12,925 nt of DNA from J061 sp003695725 [NCBI: Candidatus Schekmanbacteria bacterium]. Its GTDB lineage: Bacteria; Schekmanbacteria; GWA2-38-11. Made by a program: the position numbers and the translations under genes. The notes beneath the pieces were generated by a model that was not told the origin of the DNA, made no database searches, and saw only the letters and a list, made by a program, of their open reading frames with translations. The stretch is from assembly GCA_003695725.1 (NCBI GenBank), contig RFHX01000117.1:1-12925 (forward strand), written 5' to 3'. Positions 5,530 through 12,925 of the stretch are shown one piece after another (the first letter of the stretch is position 1; each line of letters begins with the position of its first letter).

Positions 5530-6594
5530 ATGGGAGGAACGAACATCTCGAGTTTATTGACAAATACTCTTTTTATAAAAGTTGTTGAGATCCTCTTCAT
5601 CTTTAGCGCAACGATGGGCACCGTTGCTTATCTTACTTGGGTGGAAAGAAGAGTTTCTGCATTTATGCAAAAACGTTTGGGTCCCAACAGAGTTGGCTTT
5701 GCTGGACTTCTTCAACCCCTTGCAGATGGCCTTAAATTCATTATGAAGGAGGATATCATTCCGCTTCATGTGAATAAGTTTTTTTATGTTTTAGCGCCGA
5801 TGATTTCCATAATTCCAGCACTTATAACCTTTGCAGTGATACCTTTTGGAGCGCCAACGACATTCAATGGATTGTTGGATAAACCGATAGAGCTTCAGAT
5901 TACAGAGCTCAATGTTGGGATTTTATACATAATCGCTGTTGCTTCTCTTGGAGTTTATGGAATTGTCCTCGGGGGCTGGGCTTCTAATAACAAATATTCT
6001 CTTATGGGCGGTCTTCGCTCATCTGCACAGATGATTAGTTACGAGCTTGCAATGGGACTTGCTCTTGTGGGTGTAATTATGACAGCCGGCTCACTAAATC
6101 TTTCAGATATAGTAATCAAACAGGGAAAATACTGGTTTATTTTTCCACAGATTCTTGGCTTTGTAGTTTTCATTATTTCAAGTTTTGCAGAAACAAACAG
6201 ACTTCCTTTCGACTTGCCGGAAGCAGAATCAGAGCTTGTTGCCGGTTATCATACAGAATACAGCAGTATGAAGTTTGCAATGTTTTTTATGGCAGAGTAT
6301 GCAAATATGATTACAGCATCAGCACTGATTGTAACTCTCTATTTCGGCGGATGGCAGGGATTGCCTATAGGCGGCTGGTTGAATCTGCCAATCATAGATA
6401 AACTCTGGTTTATGCCATTGATATGGTTTGCTATCAAAGTGGGAGTTGTCCTTTTCTTCTTTGTTTGGGTTAGATGGACATTCCCAAGATTCAGATATGA
6501 CCAGCTAATGGCTTTTGGATGGAAGGTATTGGTGCCTATTGCACTGCTCAATATACTTATAACAGGGACATTAATATACTGGAATATCATATAA
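5530..6594 (+). CDS. nuoH: NADH-quinone oxidoreductase subunit H
   Basis: NuoH (ND1-type) is the membrane subunit that forms much of the quinone chamber and links the peripheral arm to the proton channels. At 354 residues it is near the usual 320-350, with about eight helices. Landmarks are WVERRVSAFMQKRLGPNRVG (37-56), GLLQPLADGLKFIMKED (59-75), RSSAQMISYELAMG (163-176), and the acidic loop FAETNRLPFDLPEAESELVAG (219-239) continuing HTEYSSMKFAMFFMAEY (241-257), which faces the quinone site. RWTFPRFRYDQLM (315-327) lies near the C-terminus. The ATG is preceded by AAAGGG only three bases away, and a GGGAGGAA stretch lies inside the first codons, so a slightly later start cannot be excluded. 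It follows nuoE by 24 bases. nuoI, which usually follows, is missing. Confidence 0.97.
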   Translation: MGGTNISSLLTNTLFIKVVEILFIFSATMGTVAYLTWVERRVSAFMQKRLGPNRVGFAGLLQPLADGLKFIMKEDIIPLHVNKFFYVLAPMISIIPALITFAVIPFGAPTTFNGLLDKPIELQITELNVGILYIIAVASLGVYGIVLGGWASNNKYSLMGGLRSSAQMISYELAMGLALVGVIMTAGSLNLSDIVIKQGKYWFIFPQILGFVVFIISSFAETNRLPFDLPEAESELVAGYHTEYSSMKFAMFFMAEYANMITASALIVTLYFGGWQGLPIGGWLNLPIIDKLWFMPLIWFAIKVGVVLFFFVWVRWTFPRFRYDQLMAFGWKVLVPIALLNILITGTLIYWNII

Positions 6595-7115
6595 TGATGG
6601 AAACAGTTGGCTTTTATTTTTGCGCATCACTTGCAGTGGTTTCAGCAGTTTTCATGGTGCTGAAAAAAAATCCGGTGGCATCGGTTTTTTCTCTTATTAT
6701 CACCTTTATTTCATTAGCCGGACTTTATGTGACTCTTTATGCGCATTTTTTGGCAATAATTCAAATACTTGTATATGCAGGCGCAATAATGGTTTTGTTT
6801 TTGTTCGTAGTTATGCTTCTTGATCTTAGAGAGGATGAGATTTTTTTCAAAGTGCAGAAGGGCGTTAAAATAGGAGGAATCTTTCTTGTAGGCATACTTC
6901 TTGCAGAAGTTTGGTTTGTAGCTTCATCCATCTCGAAGAACATCCTTTCTAAGGGCAATTTTACTCCAGATGCCATTGCCCGTGAAGGGGGCAATACAAT
7001 GCTTCTTGGCAAATTGCTTTTTACGAAGTATTTGTTGCCCTTTGAACTTACTTCGGTACTTCTTCTTGTTGCTATTATTGGCGCTGTGCTGATGTCAAGG
7101 AGGACAGGACGATGA
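6594..7115 (+). CDS. nuoJ: NADH-quinone oxidoreductase subunit J
   Basis: NuoJ (ND6-type) is a five-helix membrane subunit whose third helix undergoes the pi-bulge change coupling quinone chemistry to proton transfer. The 173 residues match the family length. The [20 protein letters not shown] segment (24-43) is followed by the family signature [20 protein letters not shown] (52-71), then VVMLLDL, a polar loop (about 108-145) and a final helix ending in VLMSRRTGR. The frame is open further upstream into nuoH. The start is set at ATG 6594, the first of two adjacent ATGs, sharing one base with the nuoH stop (TAATG) and suggesting coupled translation. ATG 6597 is equally possible. Confidence 0.95.
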   Translation: MMETVGFYFCASLAVVSAVFMVLKKNPVASVFSLIITFISLAGLYVTLYAHFLAIIQILVYAGAIMVLFLFVVMLLDLREDEIFFKVQKGVKIGGIFLVGILLAEVWFVASSISKNILSKGNFTPDAIAREGGNTMLLGKLLFTKYLLPFELTSVLLLVAIIGAVLMSRRTGR

Positions 7116-7414
7116 TAGGACTTAACCATTATTTGGTGCTTTCAGCAATTCTTTTCTCTATTGGCGCCATTGGAGTTTTTGTTAGAAGGAGCGCGCTCAT
7201 AATTTTTATGTGTATTGAACTTATGCTAAATTCTGTGAATTTGACCTTTGTTGCTTTTTCGAAATATCTAAACAACATCGATGGACAGCTTTTTGTTTTT
7301 TTTGTCCTTACCGTAGCGGCGGCTGAAGTGGTTGTGGGGCTTGCAATCATTGTCCTGATTTTTAGAAGAAGAACCACTGTCAATGTTGATGAAATTAGTG
7401 AAATGAAAGGATAA
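7112..7414 (+). CDS. nuoK: NADH-quinone oxidoreductase subunit K
   Basis: NuoK (ND4L-type) is a three-helix membrane subunit forming part of the fourth proton path. It has exactly 100 residues, as in E. coli. The conserved channel glutamates are visible at the same numbers, Glu36 (in [14 protein letters not shown]) and Glu72 (in [14 protein letters not shown]). [13 protein letters not shown] (18-30) is the usual first loop. The start overlaps the nuoJ stop by four bases (ATGA) and is preceded by a strong AAGGAGG eight bases upstream. Confidence 0.97.
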   Translation: MIGLNHYLVLSAILFSIGAIGVFVRRSALIIFMCIELMLNSVNLTFVAFSKYLNNIDGQLFVFFVLTVAAAEVVVGLAIIVLIFRRRTTVNVDEISEMKG

Positions 7415-7424
7415 ATGGTAGGCG

Positions 7425-9353
7425 ATGCTTGAATATATTTGGTTGATTCCCTGTTTACCGCTCATTGGCTTTGCCATAAATGGACTTATTGGCAAATATA
7501 TCGGTAAAAAGCTTGTAAGTTTGGTAGCCTGCGGCTCGGTGGGCATATCATTTCTAATTTCTCTTCTCTCTTTTTCAAATCTTATTGCAATGCCTGCTGA
7601 AGAGCGGCTTTTTGAGAAAACCCTGTACACATGGATTGGAAGCGGTACATTCAGAGCAGAATTGACATTTCAATTAGATCCTCTCTCAGCCATTATGATT
7701 CTTGTCGTCACAGGAGTGGGATTTCTCATTCATATCTACTCGATTGGATATATGCATGATGATGAAGGGTATGCACGCTATTTCACTTATCTCAATCTTT
7801 TTACCTTTTCAATGCTTCTATTGGTTTTGGGAGGCAATTTCCTCCTGATGTTCGTAGGGTGGGAAGCTGTAGGGCTTTGCTCATACCTTCTCATAGGATT
7901 TTGGTATAAGAAAAAGAGCGCAACTGATGCCGGTAAAAAGGCATTTATAGTCAATAGAGTAGGGGATTTCGGATTCATACTTGGAATAATGATGATATTT
8001 TTCACCTTCCACTCTGTCGATTTTCAAGAGGTATTTCATCAAGCAGAAGCCAATTTCCCTGAAGGAAGCAACACGATAGTCTGGATTGCGATGCTTCTTT
8101 TTATTGGCGCCACGGGGAAATCAGCGCAAATCCCACTTTATGTTTGGCTTCCCGATGCTATGGAGGGCCCTACTCCTGTCAGCGCATTGATTCATGCCGC
8201 AACTATGGTTACAGCTGGCGTCTATATGGTGGCAAGATGCAGTACCTTTTATATAATCGCTCCTGAAGCTATGCTGACAGTGGCTATTATTGGAGCTGTT
8301 ACAGCAATCTTTGCGGCTTCAATTGGGCTTGTGCAGAATGATATAAAGAAAGTTCTTGCATACTCCACTGTAAGTCAGCTTGGATATATGTTTCTTGCTT
8401 GCGGAGTTGGGGCATTTACAGCGGCGATATTTCATCTTATGACACACGCTTTCTTCAAAGCTCTCCTTTTTCTTGGCTCAGGCAGTGTCATTCACGCAAT
8501 GGGCGGCGAACAGGATATAAGAAAGATGGGCGCTCTTAGAAAGAAGATGCCGATTACTTTTTATACTTTTTTGCTTGCAACTCTTGCTATTGCGGGATTT
8601 CCCGGTTTTTCAGGATTTTTCAGTAAGGATGAAATTCTCTGGAAAACTTTTTCTTCTCCCTATGGGAATACTGCGCTTTGGGTTGTTGGCGCAGTGGCTG
8701 CAGGTTTTACTTCATTTTATATGTTTCGCCTTGTCTTTCTAACCTTTTGCGGTGAATCAAGAGTTGAACCTCATACTGAAGAACATCTTCATGAATCTCC
8801 ACCTTCAATGACCATACCTCTCACAATACTTGGTGTCCTTTCAGTGATTGGTGGATATATCGGCATACCTCATATTCTTGGCGGTCATAACAGGATAGAG
8901 GCATTTCTTGAACCTGTTTTCAAATTTGCTGCAGAAAGAACAAATGAATTGCAAGCAGAAGGAAGTGAAAGTTTGGAATTAACTTTGATGGTCTTATCAG
9001 TTTTAATAGCTTTGATTGGTTTGGCTGTTGCCTACTACTTTTATCTTAAAAATAAGAAGGTACCTGAGAAGCTGGCTGAGAATTTTTCACCTATATATAA
9101 ACTTCTTCTAAACAAATACTATGTTGATGAAATTTATGATGCATTGATTGTAAATCCAATAAAGAAGGGCGCTGTATTTCTTTGGGAATTTTTTGATGAC
9201 AAGATTGTTGATGGCATTGTCAATGGCACAGCCGAGTTTTTTGAAGATGGCGGTTTAAGTTTGAGAAAACTGCAGAGCGGAAAAGTTCAGGCATATTTGG
9301 TTTCAATATTGGTTGGGGTCGTATTGTTTGTTGGATATTTTCTTATTTATTAG
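7425..9353 (+). CDS. nuoL: NADH-quinone oxidoreductase subunit L
   Basis: NuoL (ND5-type) is the distal antiporter-like pump subunit with the long lateral helix along the membrane arm. The 642 residues fit the family. The order is an N-terminal domain with LDPLSAIM (84-91), FVGWEAVGLCSYLLIGFW (143-160) with channel Glu147, and KKAFIVNRVGDFGF (171-184). GKSAQIPLYVWLPDAMEGPT (231-250) carries Lys232, HAATMVTAGVYM (257-268) contains conserved His, QNDIKKVLAYSTVSQLGYM follows at 304-322, and HAFFKALLFLGSGSVIHA (341-358) carries Lys345. Lys401 lies in GFFSKDEI. These lysines and glutamate line the proton path in the E. coli and Thermus structures. The C-terminal part (about 500-642) has the NKYYVDEIYDALIV lateral-helix region and a last anchor helix. 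The start lies ten bases after nuoK, with a GGTAGG ribosome site close to the ATG. Confidence 0.97.
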   Translation: MLEYIWLIPCLPLIGFAINGLIGKYIGKKLVSLVACGSVGISFLISLLSFSNLIAMPAEERLFEKTLYTWIGSGTFRAELTFQLDPLSAIMILVVTGVGFLIHIYSIGYMHDDEGYARYFTYLNLFTFSMLLLVLGGNFLLMFVGWEAVGLCSYLLIGFWYKKKSATDAGKKAFIVNRVGDFGFILGIMMIFFTFHSVDFQEVFHQAEANFPEGSNTIVWIAMLLFIGATGKSAQIPLYVWLPDAMEGPTPVSALIHAATMVTAGVYMVARCSTFYIIAPEAMLTVAIIGAVTAIFAASIGLVQNDIKKVLAYSTVSQLGYMFLACGVGAFTAAIFHLMTHAFFKALLFLGSGSVIHAMGGEQDIRKMGALRKKMPITFYTFLLATLAIAGFPGFSGFFSKDEILWKTFSSPYGNTALWVVGAVAAGFTSFYMFRLVFLTFCGESRVEPHTEEHLHESPPSMTIPLTILGVLSVIGGYIGIPHILGGHNRIEAFLEPVFKFAAERTNELQAEGSESLELTLMVLSVLIALIGLAVAYYFYLKNKKVPEKLAENFSPIYKLLLNKYYVDEIYDALIVNPIKKGAVFLWEFFDDKIVDGIVNGTAEFFEDGGLSLRKLQSGKVQAYLVSILVGVVLFVGYFLIY

Positions 9354-9364
9354 TGTAAGGAGAG

Positions 9365-9370
9365 AAGGAG
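9365..9370 (+). promoter_or_regulatory. Ribosome binding site that fixes a TTG start for nuoM
   Basis: AAGGAG lies six bases upstream of TTG 9377. The frame has no nearby ATG, and the encoded [15 protein letters not shown] matches the usual NuoM first helix, so TTG is the likely start. Confidence 0.7.
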
Positions 9371-9376
9371 TATAAA

Positions 9377-10957
9377 TTGATTTCGGTTATTACATTTTTC
9401 CCGCTTGTTGGAGTCCTTTTTATTCTCCTTACGGGGAGAAACAATAAAGGGTTGATAAGGACCTTTGCCTTTGCAACAACTCTTATTGATTTTTTCTTCT
9501 CATTGAGGATTTACAACGGCTTTAACAGTGAGACAGCAAATTTTCAGTTTATTGAAAATATACCATGGATAACGAGTTTGGGAATCAACTATTCTGTGGG
9601 AATCGATGGCATTAGTCTTCTCCTTGTTATGCTTACGACTTTTATCACTCCAATTGTTATTCTTGCTTCTTGGAGCGCAATTGAAGATAAGGTCAAGGAA
9701 TATATGATTGCAATGCTTCTTCTTGAAGTGGGAATGATTGGGGTTTTTGTTGCAACTGACTTATTTCTCTTTTATGTCTTTTGGGAGTTGATGTTGATTC
9801 CTATGTATCTTCTCATAGGTGTTTGGGGTGGTCCTCGTAGAATTTATGCCGCTGTAAAATTTGTTCTCTATACTATGGTGGGCAGTGTCTTGATGCTTCT
9901 TGCAATTCTTTACCTTTATTTTATGAATTATCAGCAGACAGGAGAATACAGCTTTAGTCTTTTCGATTTTTATAAACTCAATATTCCCATTGAAATTCAG
10001 CCATGGCTCTTTCTTGCTTTTGCATTGGCTTTTGCAATCAAAGTTCCAATGTTTCCCTTTCATACATGGCTTCCAGATGCTCATGTCGAAGCGCCAACAG
10101 GCGGAAGCGTTATTCTTGCAGGGGTCCTTTTGAAAATGGGGACATATGGTTTTTTGAGATTTTGCCTCCCTCTTTTCCCTAATGCTTCATTTAAATTTAT
10201 GCCCTATTTTTGTGTACTTGCAATCATCGGAATAATTTACGGAGCCCTTGTATCTATGGTGCAGAAGGATATCAAAAAGCTTGTTGCCTATTCAAGTGTA
10301 AGTCATCTCGGCTTTGTAATGCTTGGAATTTTTGCCTTCAATCAACAGGGGATGGAAGGGAGCATTATCCAAATGATAAATCATGGACTAAGCACAGGAG
10401 CGCTCTTTCTTCTCGTAGGTATGGTTTATGAAAGAAGACATACTAGAATGATTTCTGAGTTTGGAGGAATCGCAAAAACAGTACCTATTTTTGCAACTTT
10501 TTTTATGATTGTAACCTTGTCATCAATCGGTCTTCCGGGTTTAAACGGTTTTATAGGAGAATTTCTCATACTTGTTGGAACTTTTCAGGCAAGCCGTATT
10601 TATGCGGCTTTTGCGGCTACAGGAATTATCCTTGCTGCTGTTTATATGTTGTGGATGGTGCAGAGGTTTCTTTTTGGGGAAATCACAAAGGAGGAAAACA
10701 GAAATCTCAAAGATGTCAATTTAAGAGAAGCCGCTGTGATTATTCCTGTTATTTTCTTCATAGTTATGATTGGTGTTTATCCACAACCATTTCTTGGAAA
10801 GATGCATACATCGGTGCAAGGGTTGTTGGACAAGGTAAATGTGCAGTATCAATTTGTGGAGAATGAGAAACCGTCGATGAAAAAAAGGGTAATCAAGACG
10901 GTTAATAGCGGTGAAAAGTTGAAGAGTGATGAAAATGAAAAAGAGCAGATGCTCTAA
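9377..10957 (+). CDS. nuoM: NADH-quinone oxidoreductase subunit M
   Basis: NuoM (ND4-type) is the middle antiporter-like proton pump. Of its 526 residues, the first 480 or so cover the fourteen-helix core. Visible functional residues are Glu137 in [18 protein letters not shown] (135-152), Lys222 in [20 protein letters not shown] (219-238), Lys253 in [15 protein letters not shown] (247-261), and Glu395 in GLNGFIGEF (388-396), equivalent to E. coli Glu144, Lys234, Lys265 and Glu407. [20 protein letters not shown] (296-315) is the conserved discontinuous-helix region. The C-terminus has an extra hydrophilic, Lys/Glu-rich tail of about 40 residues (487-526), which is not part of the pump fold. 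The start is TTG with a good ribosome site, 23 bases after nuoL. Confidence 0.97.
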   Translation: MISVITFFPLVGVLFILLTGRNNKGLIRTFAFATTLIDFFFSLRIYNGFNSETANFQFIENIPWITSLGINYSVGIDGISLLLVMLTTFITPIVILASWSAIEDKVKEYMIAMLLLEVGMIGVFVATDLFLFYVFWELMLIPMYLLIGVWGGPRRIYAAVKFVLYTMVGSVLMLLAILYLYFMNYQQTGEYSFSLFDFYKLNIPIEIQPWLFLAFALAFAIKVPMFPFHTWLPDAHVEAPTGGSVILAGVLLKMGTYGFLRFCLPLFPNASFKFMPYFCVLAIIGIIYGALVSMVQKDIKKLVAYSSVSHLGFVMLGIFAFNQQGMEGSIIQMINHGLSTGALFLLVGMVYERRHTRMISEFGGIAKTVPIFATFFMIVTLSSIGLPGLNGFIGEFLILVGTFQASRIYAAFAATGIILAAVYMLWMVQRFLFGEITKEENRNLKDVNLREAAVIIPVIFFIVMIGVYPQPFLGKMHTSVQGLLDKVNVQYQFVENEKPSMKKRVIKTVNSGEKLKSDENEKEQML

Positions 10958-10978
10958 AATTTAAGGAGTTTTTTATAA

Positions 10979-12433
10979 ATGCCGGATTTGACACAGATTA
11001 ACATCAATCTTCAGGCAGTAATGCCTGAAATCTCTCTCTGCATTGGCGCTCTTGCGGTGCTTCTGCTTAATGCACTCTTTCCGAAAATCAGCAGGCAACT
11101 GCTTGTTTTTTTATCTATACTAACACTTCTTGTCTCTTTTCGATTGACAATGAATCTATGGGGAAACAGCATAACAGCATTTAGCGGAATGTTTATAATT
11201 GACCGCTTTTCTTTTTATGCCAAGATGCTCTTTTTTATAATAGCTTTTCTGATTATCGTTGTCTCCTCGACCTATTTGCGCGATTTCGAATTTGGCGTTG
11301 GAGAATATTTGTCGCTTATACTTTTTTCAACAGCTGGTATGTCTTTCATTGCAAGCGGTGCCGACCTTCTCATTATTTTTCTTTCAATAGAGATAATGTC
11401 CATCGCCTTCTATGTCCTTGCAGGGTTCGAGAGAGGTAATTTTCTTTCAAATGAAGCTTCGCTTAAATATTTTTTAGTAGGAGCATTTTCTTCTGTTTTT
11501 CTTTTATATGGTATTGCACTTCTTTATGGTTTTGCAGGCACATCAAACCTTCGTGGAATTGCTTCAGCAATATCCACATCGTCTTCACTGCCGGTTATAG
11601 TTTTTATTGGTACTTCGCTTCTTTTTGTAGGTTTCCTCTTTAAAATAGCTGCAGTCCCCTTTCATATGTGGACTCCGGATGTTTATCAGGGTGCGCCGAC
11701 GCCGATTACCGCTTTTATGGCGACAGCAGGGAAGGTTGCGGCTTTTGTTGCTTTAGTCAGAGTAATAGAAACATCATTTCTGCCATTCATAGATAATATG
11801 TCAGAAGTGTTGTGGATTTTATGTGCAATTACAATGACTTTGGGCAACCTTGTTGCTCTTGCACAAACCAACATTAAAAGAATGCTTGCCTATTCAAGCA
11901 TTGCTCATGCCGGCTATCTGCTCATTGCTTTTGTTGCAATGAATGAACTTTTTATTCCCTCAGTGCTCTTTTATCTATTTGCATATGCTCTGATGAATAT
12001 TGGAGCATTTTCAGTCGTCGTTTTTTTGAGCAGCAAGGAAAAGGAAGCCGTTAATATATCTGCATATGCCGGAATAGGTTATAAGTATCCTCTTTTAGGT
12101 GTTTGTATGACAATCTTTATGATTTCTCTTGCAGGAATTCCTCCTACAGCAGGTTTTATGGGAAAATTCTACATCTTCTCTTCTGCAATTAAATCAGGAT
12201 TTGTCAATTTGGCAATAATTGGAGTTATCAATAGTGTAATTTCTGTTTATTATTACTTCAGAATAATAGTTTATATGTATATGAAAGAGCCGGAAGAAAA
12301 CTGGATATATGGAAGATTTTCTCCTCAACTTCTTGCCGTAATTTTTTCCTGCGCCGCAGTGATAATGATTGTTGGAATTTTTCCTGATTTTGTAATCCGC
12401 CTCGCCAAGATTTCCAAGATTGCAGTCTGGTAA
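10979..12433 (+). CDS. nuoN: NADH-quinone oxidoreductase subunit N
   Basis: NuoN (ND2-type) is the antiporter-like pump nearest the quinone module. Its 484 residues are a normal length with about fourteen helices. Key residues are Glu138 in LSIEIMSIAFYVLAGFER (135-152), Lys222 in GFLFKIAAVPFHMWTPDVYQ (218-237), Lys252 in MATAGKVAAFVAL (247-259), and Lys396 in TAGFMGKFYIF (390-400), equivalent to E. coli Glu133, Lys217, Lys247 and Lys395. AQTNIKRMLAYSSIAHAGYL (295-314) is the conserved broken-helix region. ATG 10979 has AAGGAG ten bases upstream and lies 21 bases after nuoM. It is the last gene of the run, and no clear intrinsic terminator follows within the next hundred bases. Confidence 0.97.
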   Translation: MPDLTQININLQAVMPEISLCIGALAVLLLNALFPKISRQLLVFLSILTLLVSFRLTMNLWGNSITAFSGMFIIDRFSFYAKMLFFIIAFLIIVVSSTYLRDFEFGVGEYLSLILFSTAGMSFIASGADLLIIFLSIEIMSIAFYVLAGFERGNFLSNEASLKYFLVGAFSSVFLLYGIALLYGFAGTSNLRGIASAISTSSSLPVIVFIGTSLLFVGFLFKIAAVPFHMWTPDVYQGAPTPITAFMATAGKVAAFVALVRVIETSFLPFIDNMSEVLWILCAITMTLGNLVALAQTNIKRMLAYSSIAHAGYLLIAFVAMNELFIPSVLFYLFAYALMNIGAFSVVVFLSSKEKEAVNISAYAGIGYKYPLLGVCMTIFMISLAGIPPTAGFMGKFYIFSSAIKSGFVNLAIIGVINSVISVYYYFRIIVYMYMKEPEENWIYGRFSPQLLAVIFSCAAVIMIVGIFPDFVIRLAKISKIAVW

Positions 12434-12589
12434 TTTTCGTTCATTTTGCTACAGCTTCGGTAAAAGTCTCTCATTGGTTGGTACTACGCTTCGCCTTTCC
12501 TCACTACAAATTACAAACCCTTTTGCTTAATTCCTCATTGCGTGCGCGCCTTGGGTTCAAATCTTTTCCCTCAAGCAATCAGATTTTTG

Positions 12590-12646
12590 TTTTTCACCCT
12601 CCATTAAAAAGTTCAGGTGAGAGAAGGAGAGACAGAGGGTTAAAAA
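12590..12646. repeat. 57-base unit bounded by imperfect 12-base inverted repeats
   Basis: TTTTTCACCCTC (12590-12601) pairs with GAGGGTTAAAAA (12635-12646) with one mismatch (12595/12641), enclosing a purine-rich 33-base interior. The CACCCTC/GAGGG pattern is reminiscent of dispersed intergenic repeats seen in many bacterial genomes. Copy number cannot be judged from one window. Confidence 0.4.
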
Positions 12647-12661
12647 TTTATCGATATTGTA

Positions 12662-12684
12662 GGAACGACCCACTGCGGTCGTCC
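12662..12684. repeat. Short palindromic unit with GACC/GGTC arms, REP/MITE-like
   Basis: GGAACGACC (12662-12670) and GGTCGTCC (12677-12684) form an eight-pair GC-rich stem with one bulged A around the six-base loop CACTGC. Compact CGACC-loop-GGTCG palindromes of this kind are often dispersed intergenic repeats. The structure is seen directly; membership of a repeat family is inferred. Confidence 0.45.
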
Positions 12685-12710
12685 ATTTATTACAAGGTTC
12701 AAAAACTTCT

Positions 12711-12738
12711 TGATTTTAGGAAAATCAGGTCTCTTTTT
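12711..12738. terminator. Weak candidate bidirectional terminator between convergent genes
   Basis: TGATTTT (12711-12717) pairs exactly with AAAATCA (12721-12727) across the three-base loop AGG. On the plus strand a T-run follows at 12734-12738 after a seven-base gap. On the minus strand AGAAGTTTTTG follows. The stem is AT-rich, so the strength is doubtful, but it lies ten bases beyond the stop of the leftward gene. Confidence 0.35.
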
Positions 12739-12925
12739 ATTTCCCAGTGGTGTTTAAAAGAATTGATAAGTTAGCACTTCCTGATGATATTGTTATAATA
12801 TCCAAGTAGTCGTCATTATTAAGATCTGCAACTACTACTTCTTCCGGCCATCTTCCCGCTGAAAACTCAACGGGATCTAAAAAATCAAAATCACCTTTTC
12901 CTGCTAATATGAATATGGTAAATTT
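12737..12925 (-). CDS. C-terminal end of an FG-GAP/VCBS-repeat-like protein (partial)
   Basis: The minus-strand frame is open from the window edge to TAA at 12737-12739 and encodes 62 residues. It contains FSAGRWPEEVVVADLNNDDY followed by LDIITISSGSANLSILLN. The Asp-Leu-Asn-Asn-Asp-Asp-Tyr-Leu-Asp-Ile string is the Asp-rich calcium-binding loop typical of FG-GAP/VCBS repeats, which build beta-propeller blades in exported proteins, and the hydrophobic LSILLN strand closes the blade. A second, partial repeat start (LAGKGDFDF) precedes it. The N-terminus, signal peptide and total number of blades are outside the window. It converges on nuoN and is functionally unrelated as far as can be seen. 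The substrate or ligand is unknown. Confidence 0.75.
   Translation of the reverse strand, partial: KFTIFILAGKGDFDFLDPVEFSAGRWPEEVVVADLNNDDYLDIITISSGSANLSILLNTTGK

Larger units (their letters stand above)
12434..12736. other. Noncoding region between nuoN and a convergent gene, with short inverted repeats
   Basis: About 300 bases with no believable gene. A 98-residue open frame crosses it but has unlikely composition and no family resemblance. The base pattern differs from the neighbouring genes, with a CG-rich patch (GCGTGCGCGCC) near 12540, polypurine and polypyrimidine runs, and two inverted repeats. It looks like intergenic DNA with debris of dispersed repeats. A GGTTCAAATC string resembles a tRNA T-loop, but no arm pairs around it. 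Confidence 0.6.

Noticed and set aside
6519-6593. Longer N-terminus of NuoJ inside nuoH
   Set aside because: The added 25 residues are polar and unlike NuoJ. The ATG pair at 6594/6597 next to the nuoH stop gives the expected length.
12540-12585. Possible tRNA or tRNA fragment because of a GGTTCAAATC string
   Set aside because: No five-pair T-stem, anticodon arm or acceptor pairing can be built around it.
12478-12774. A 98-residue open frame downstream of nuoN
   Set aside because: It needs a non-ATG start, has no ribosome site, runs through the inverted repeats, has odd basic/aromatic composition, and overlaps the better-supported FG-GAP-like frame on the other strand.
1-12925. CRISPR array, insertion sequence, phage or defence genes
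   Set aside because: I saw no regularly spaced direct repeats, transposase, integrase or recognisable defence domain on either strand.

Overview
The window is AT-rich bacterial DNA, with purine-rich Shine-Dalgarno sites and the standard code. It is dominated by genes for the membrane sectors of two respiratory machines: the F0 part of an F-type ATP synthase and the membrane arm of complex I (NADH:quinone oxidoreductase). Several traits point to a Gram-negative-type, possibly deltaproteobacterium-like or uncultured-phylum bacterium: F0 genes that are not followed by the F1 genes, an ATP synthase subunit c with a signal-peptide-like N-terminus, a UPF0182 membrane protein, and fragments of apparently secreted proteins (one with an FG-GAP/VCBS-type repeat). 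This taxonomic reading is an inference, and no marker here settles it.

Layout. 2-136 (+): the C-terminal end of an unidentified, probably exported protein. 148-2835 (-): a full-length UPF0182 (COG1615) membrane protein, converging on that fragment. 2836-3202: a divergent, very AT-rich intergenic region with a candidate promoter (perfect TTGACA) and two inverted repeats. 3203-4504 (+): an AtpZ/AtpI-like small protein, atpB (subunit a) and atpE (subunit c). 4505-4633: a spacer with a strong stem-loop. 4634-12433 (+): nuoA, nuoE, nuoH, nuoJ, nuoK, nuoL, nuoM and nuoN, tightly packed with 1-4 base overlaps or short gaps. 12434-12736: noncoding DNA with short inverted repeats and an AT-rich hairpin. 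12737-12925 (-): the C-terminal end of an FG-GAP/VCBS-like protein that runs off the window.

How the genes work together. NuoH, A, J and K form the proximal, quinone-side part of the complex I membrane arm, and NuoL, M and N are the antiporter-like pumping subunits. Together they build the ion gradient that F0 subunits a and c convert to rotation for ATP synthesis. The most notable point is what is absent. The nuo genes keep the textbook order A-(BCD)-E-(FG)-H-(I)-J-K-L-M-N, but every gene in brackets is missing, so the only peripheral-arm subunit left is the small 2Fe-2S protein NuoE. ATP synthase subunit b and all F1 genes are missing as well. From 3203 to 12433 the locus is therefore almost purely an ion-translocating membrane-sector cluster, and its catalytic halves must lie elsewhere if the complexes are complete. 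I see no clearly new defence, mobile or RNA-based system.
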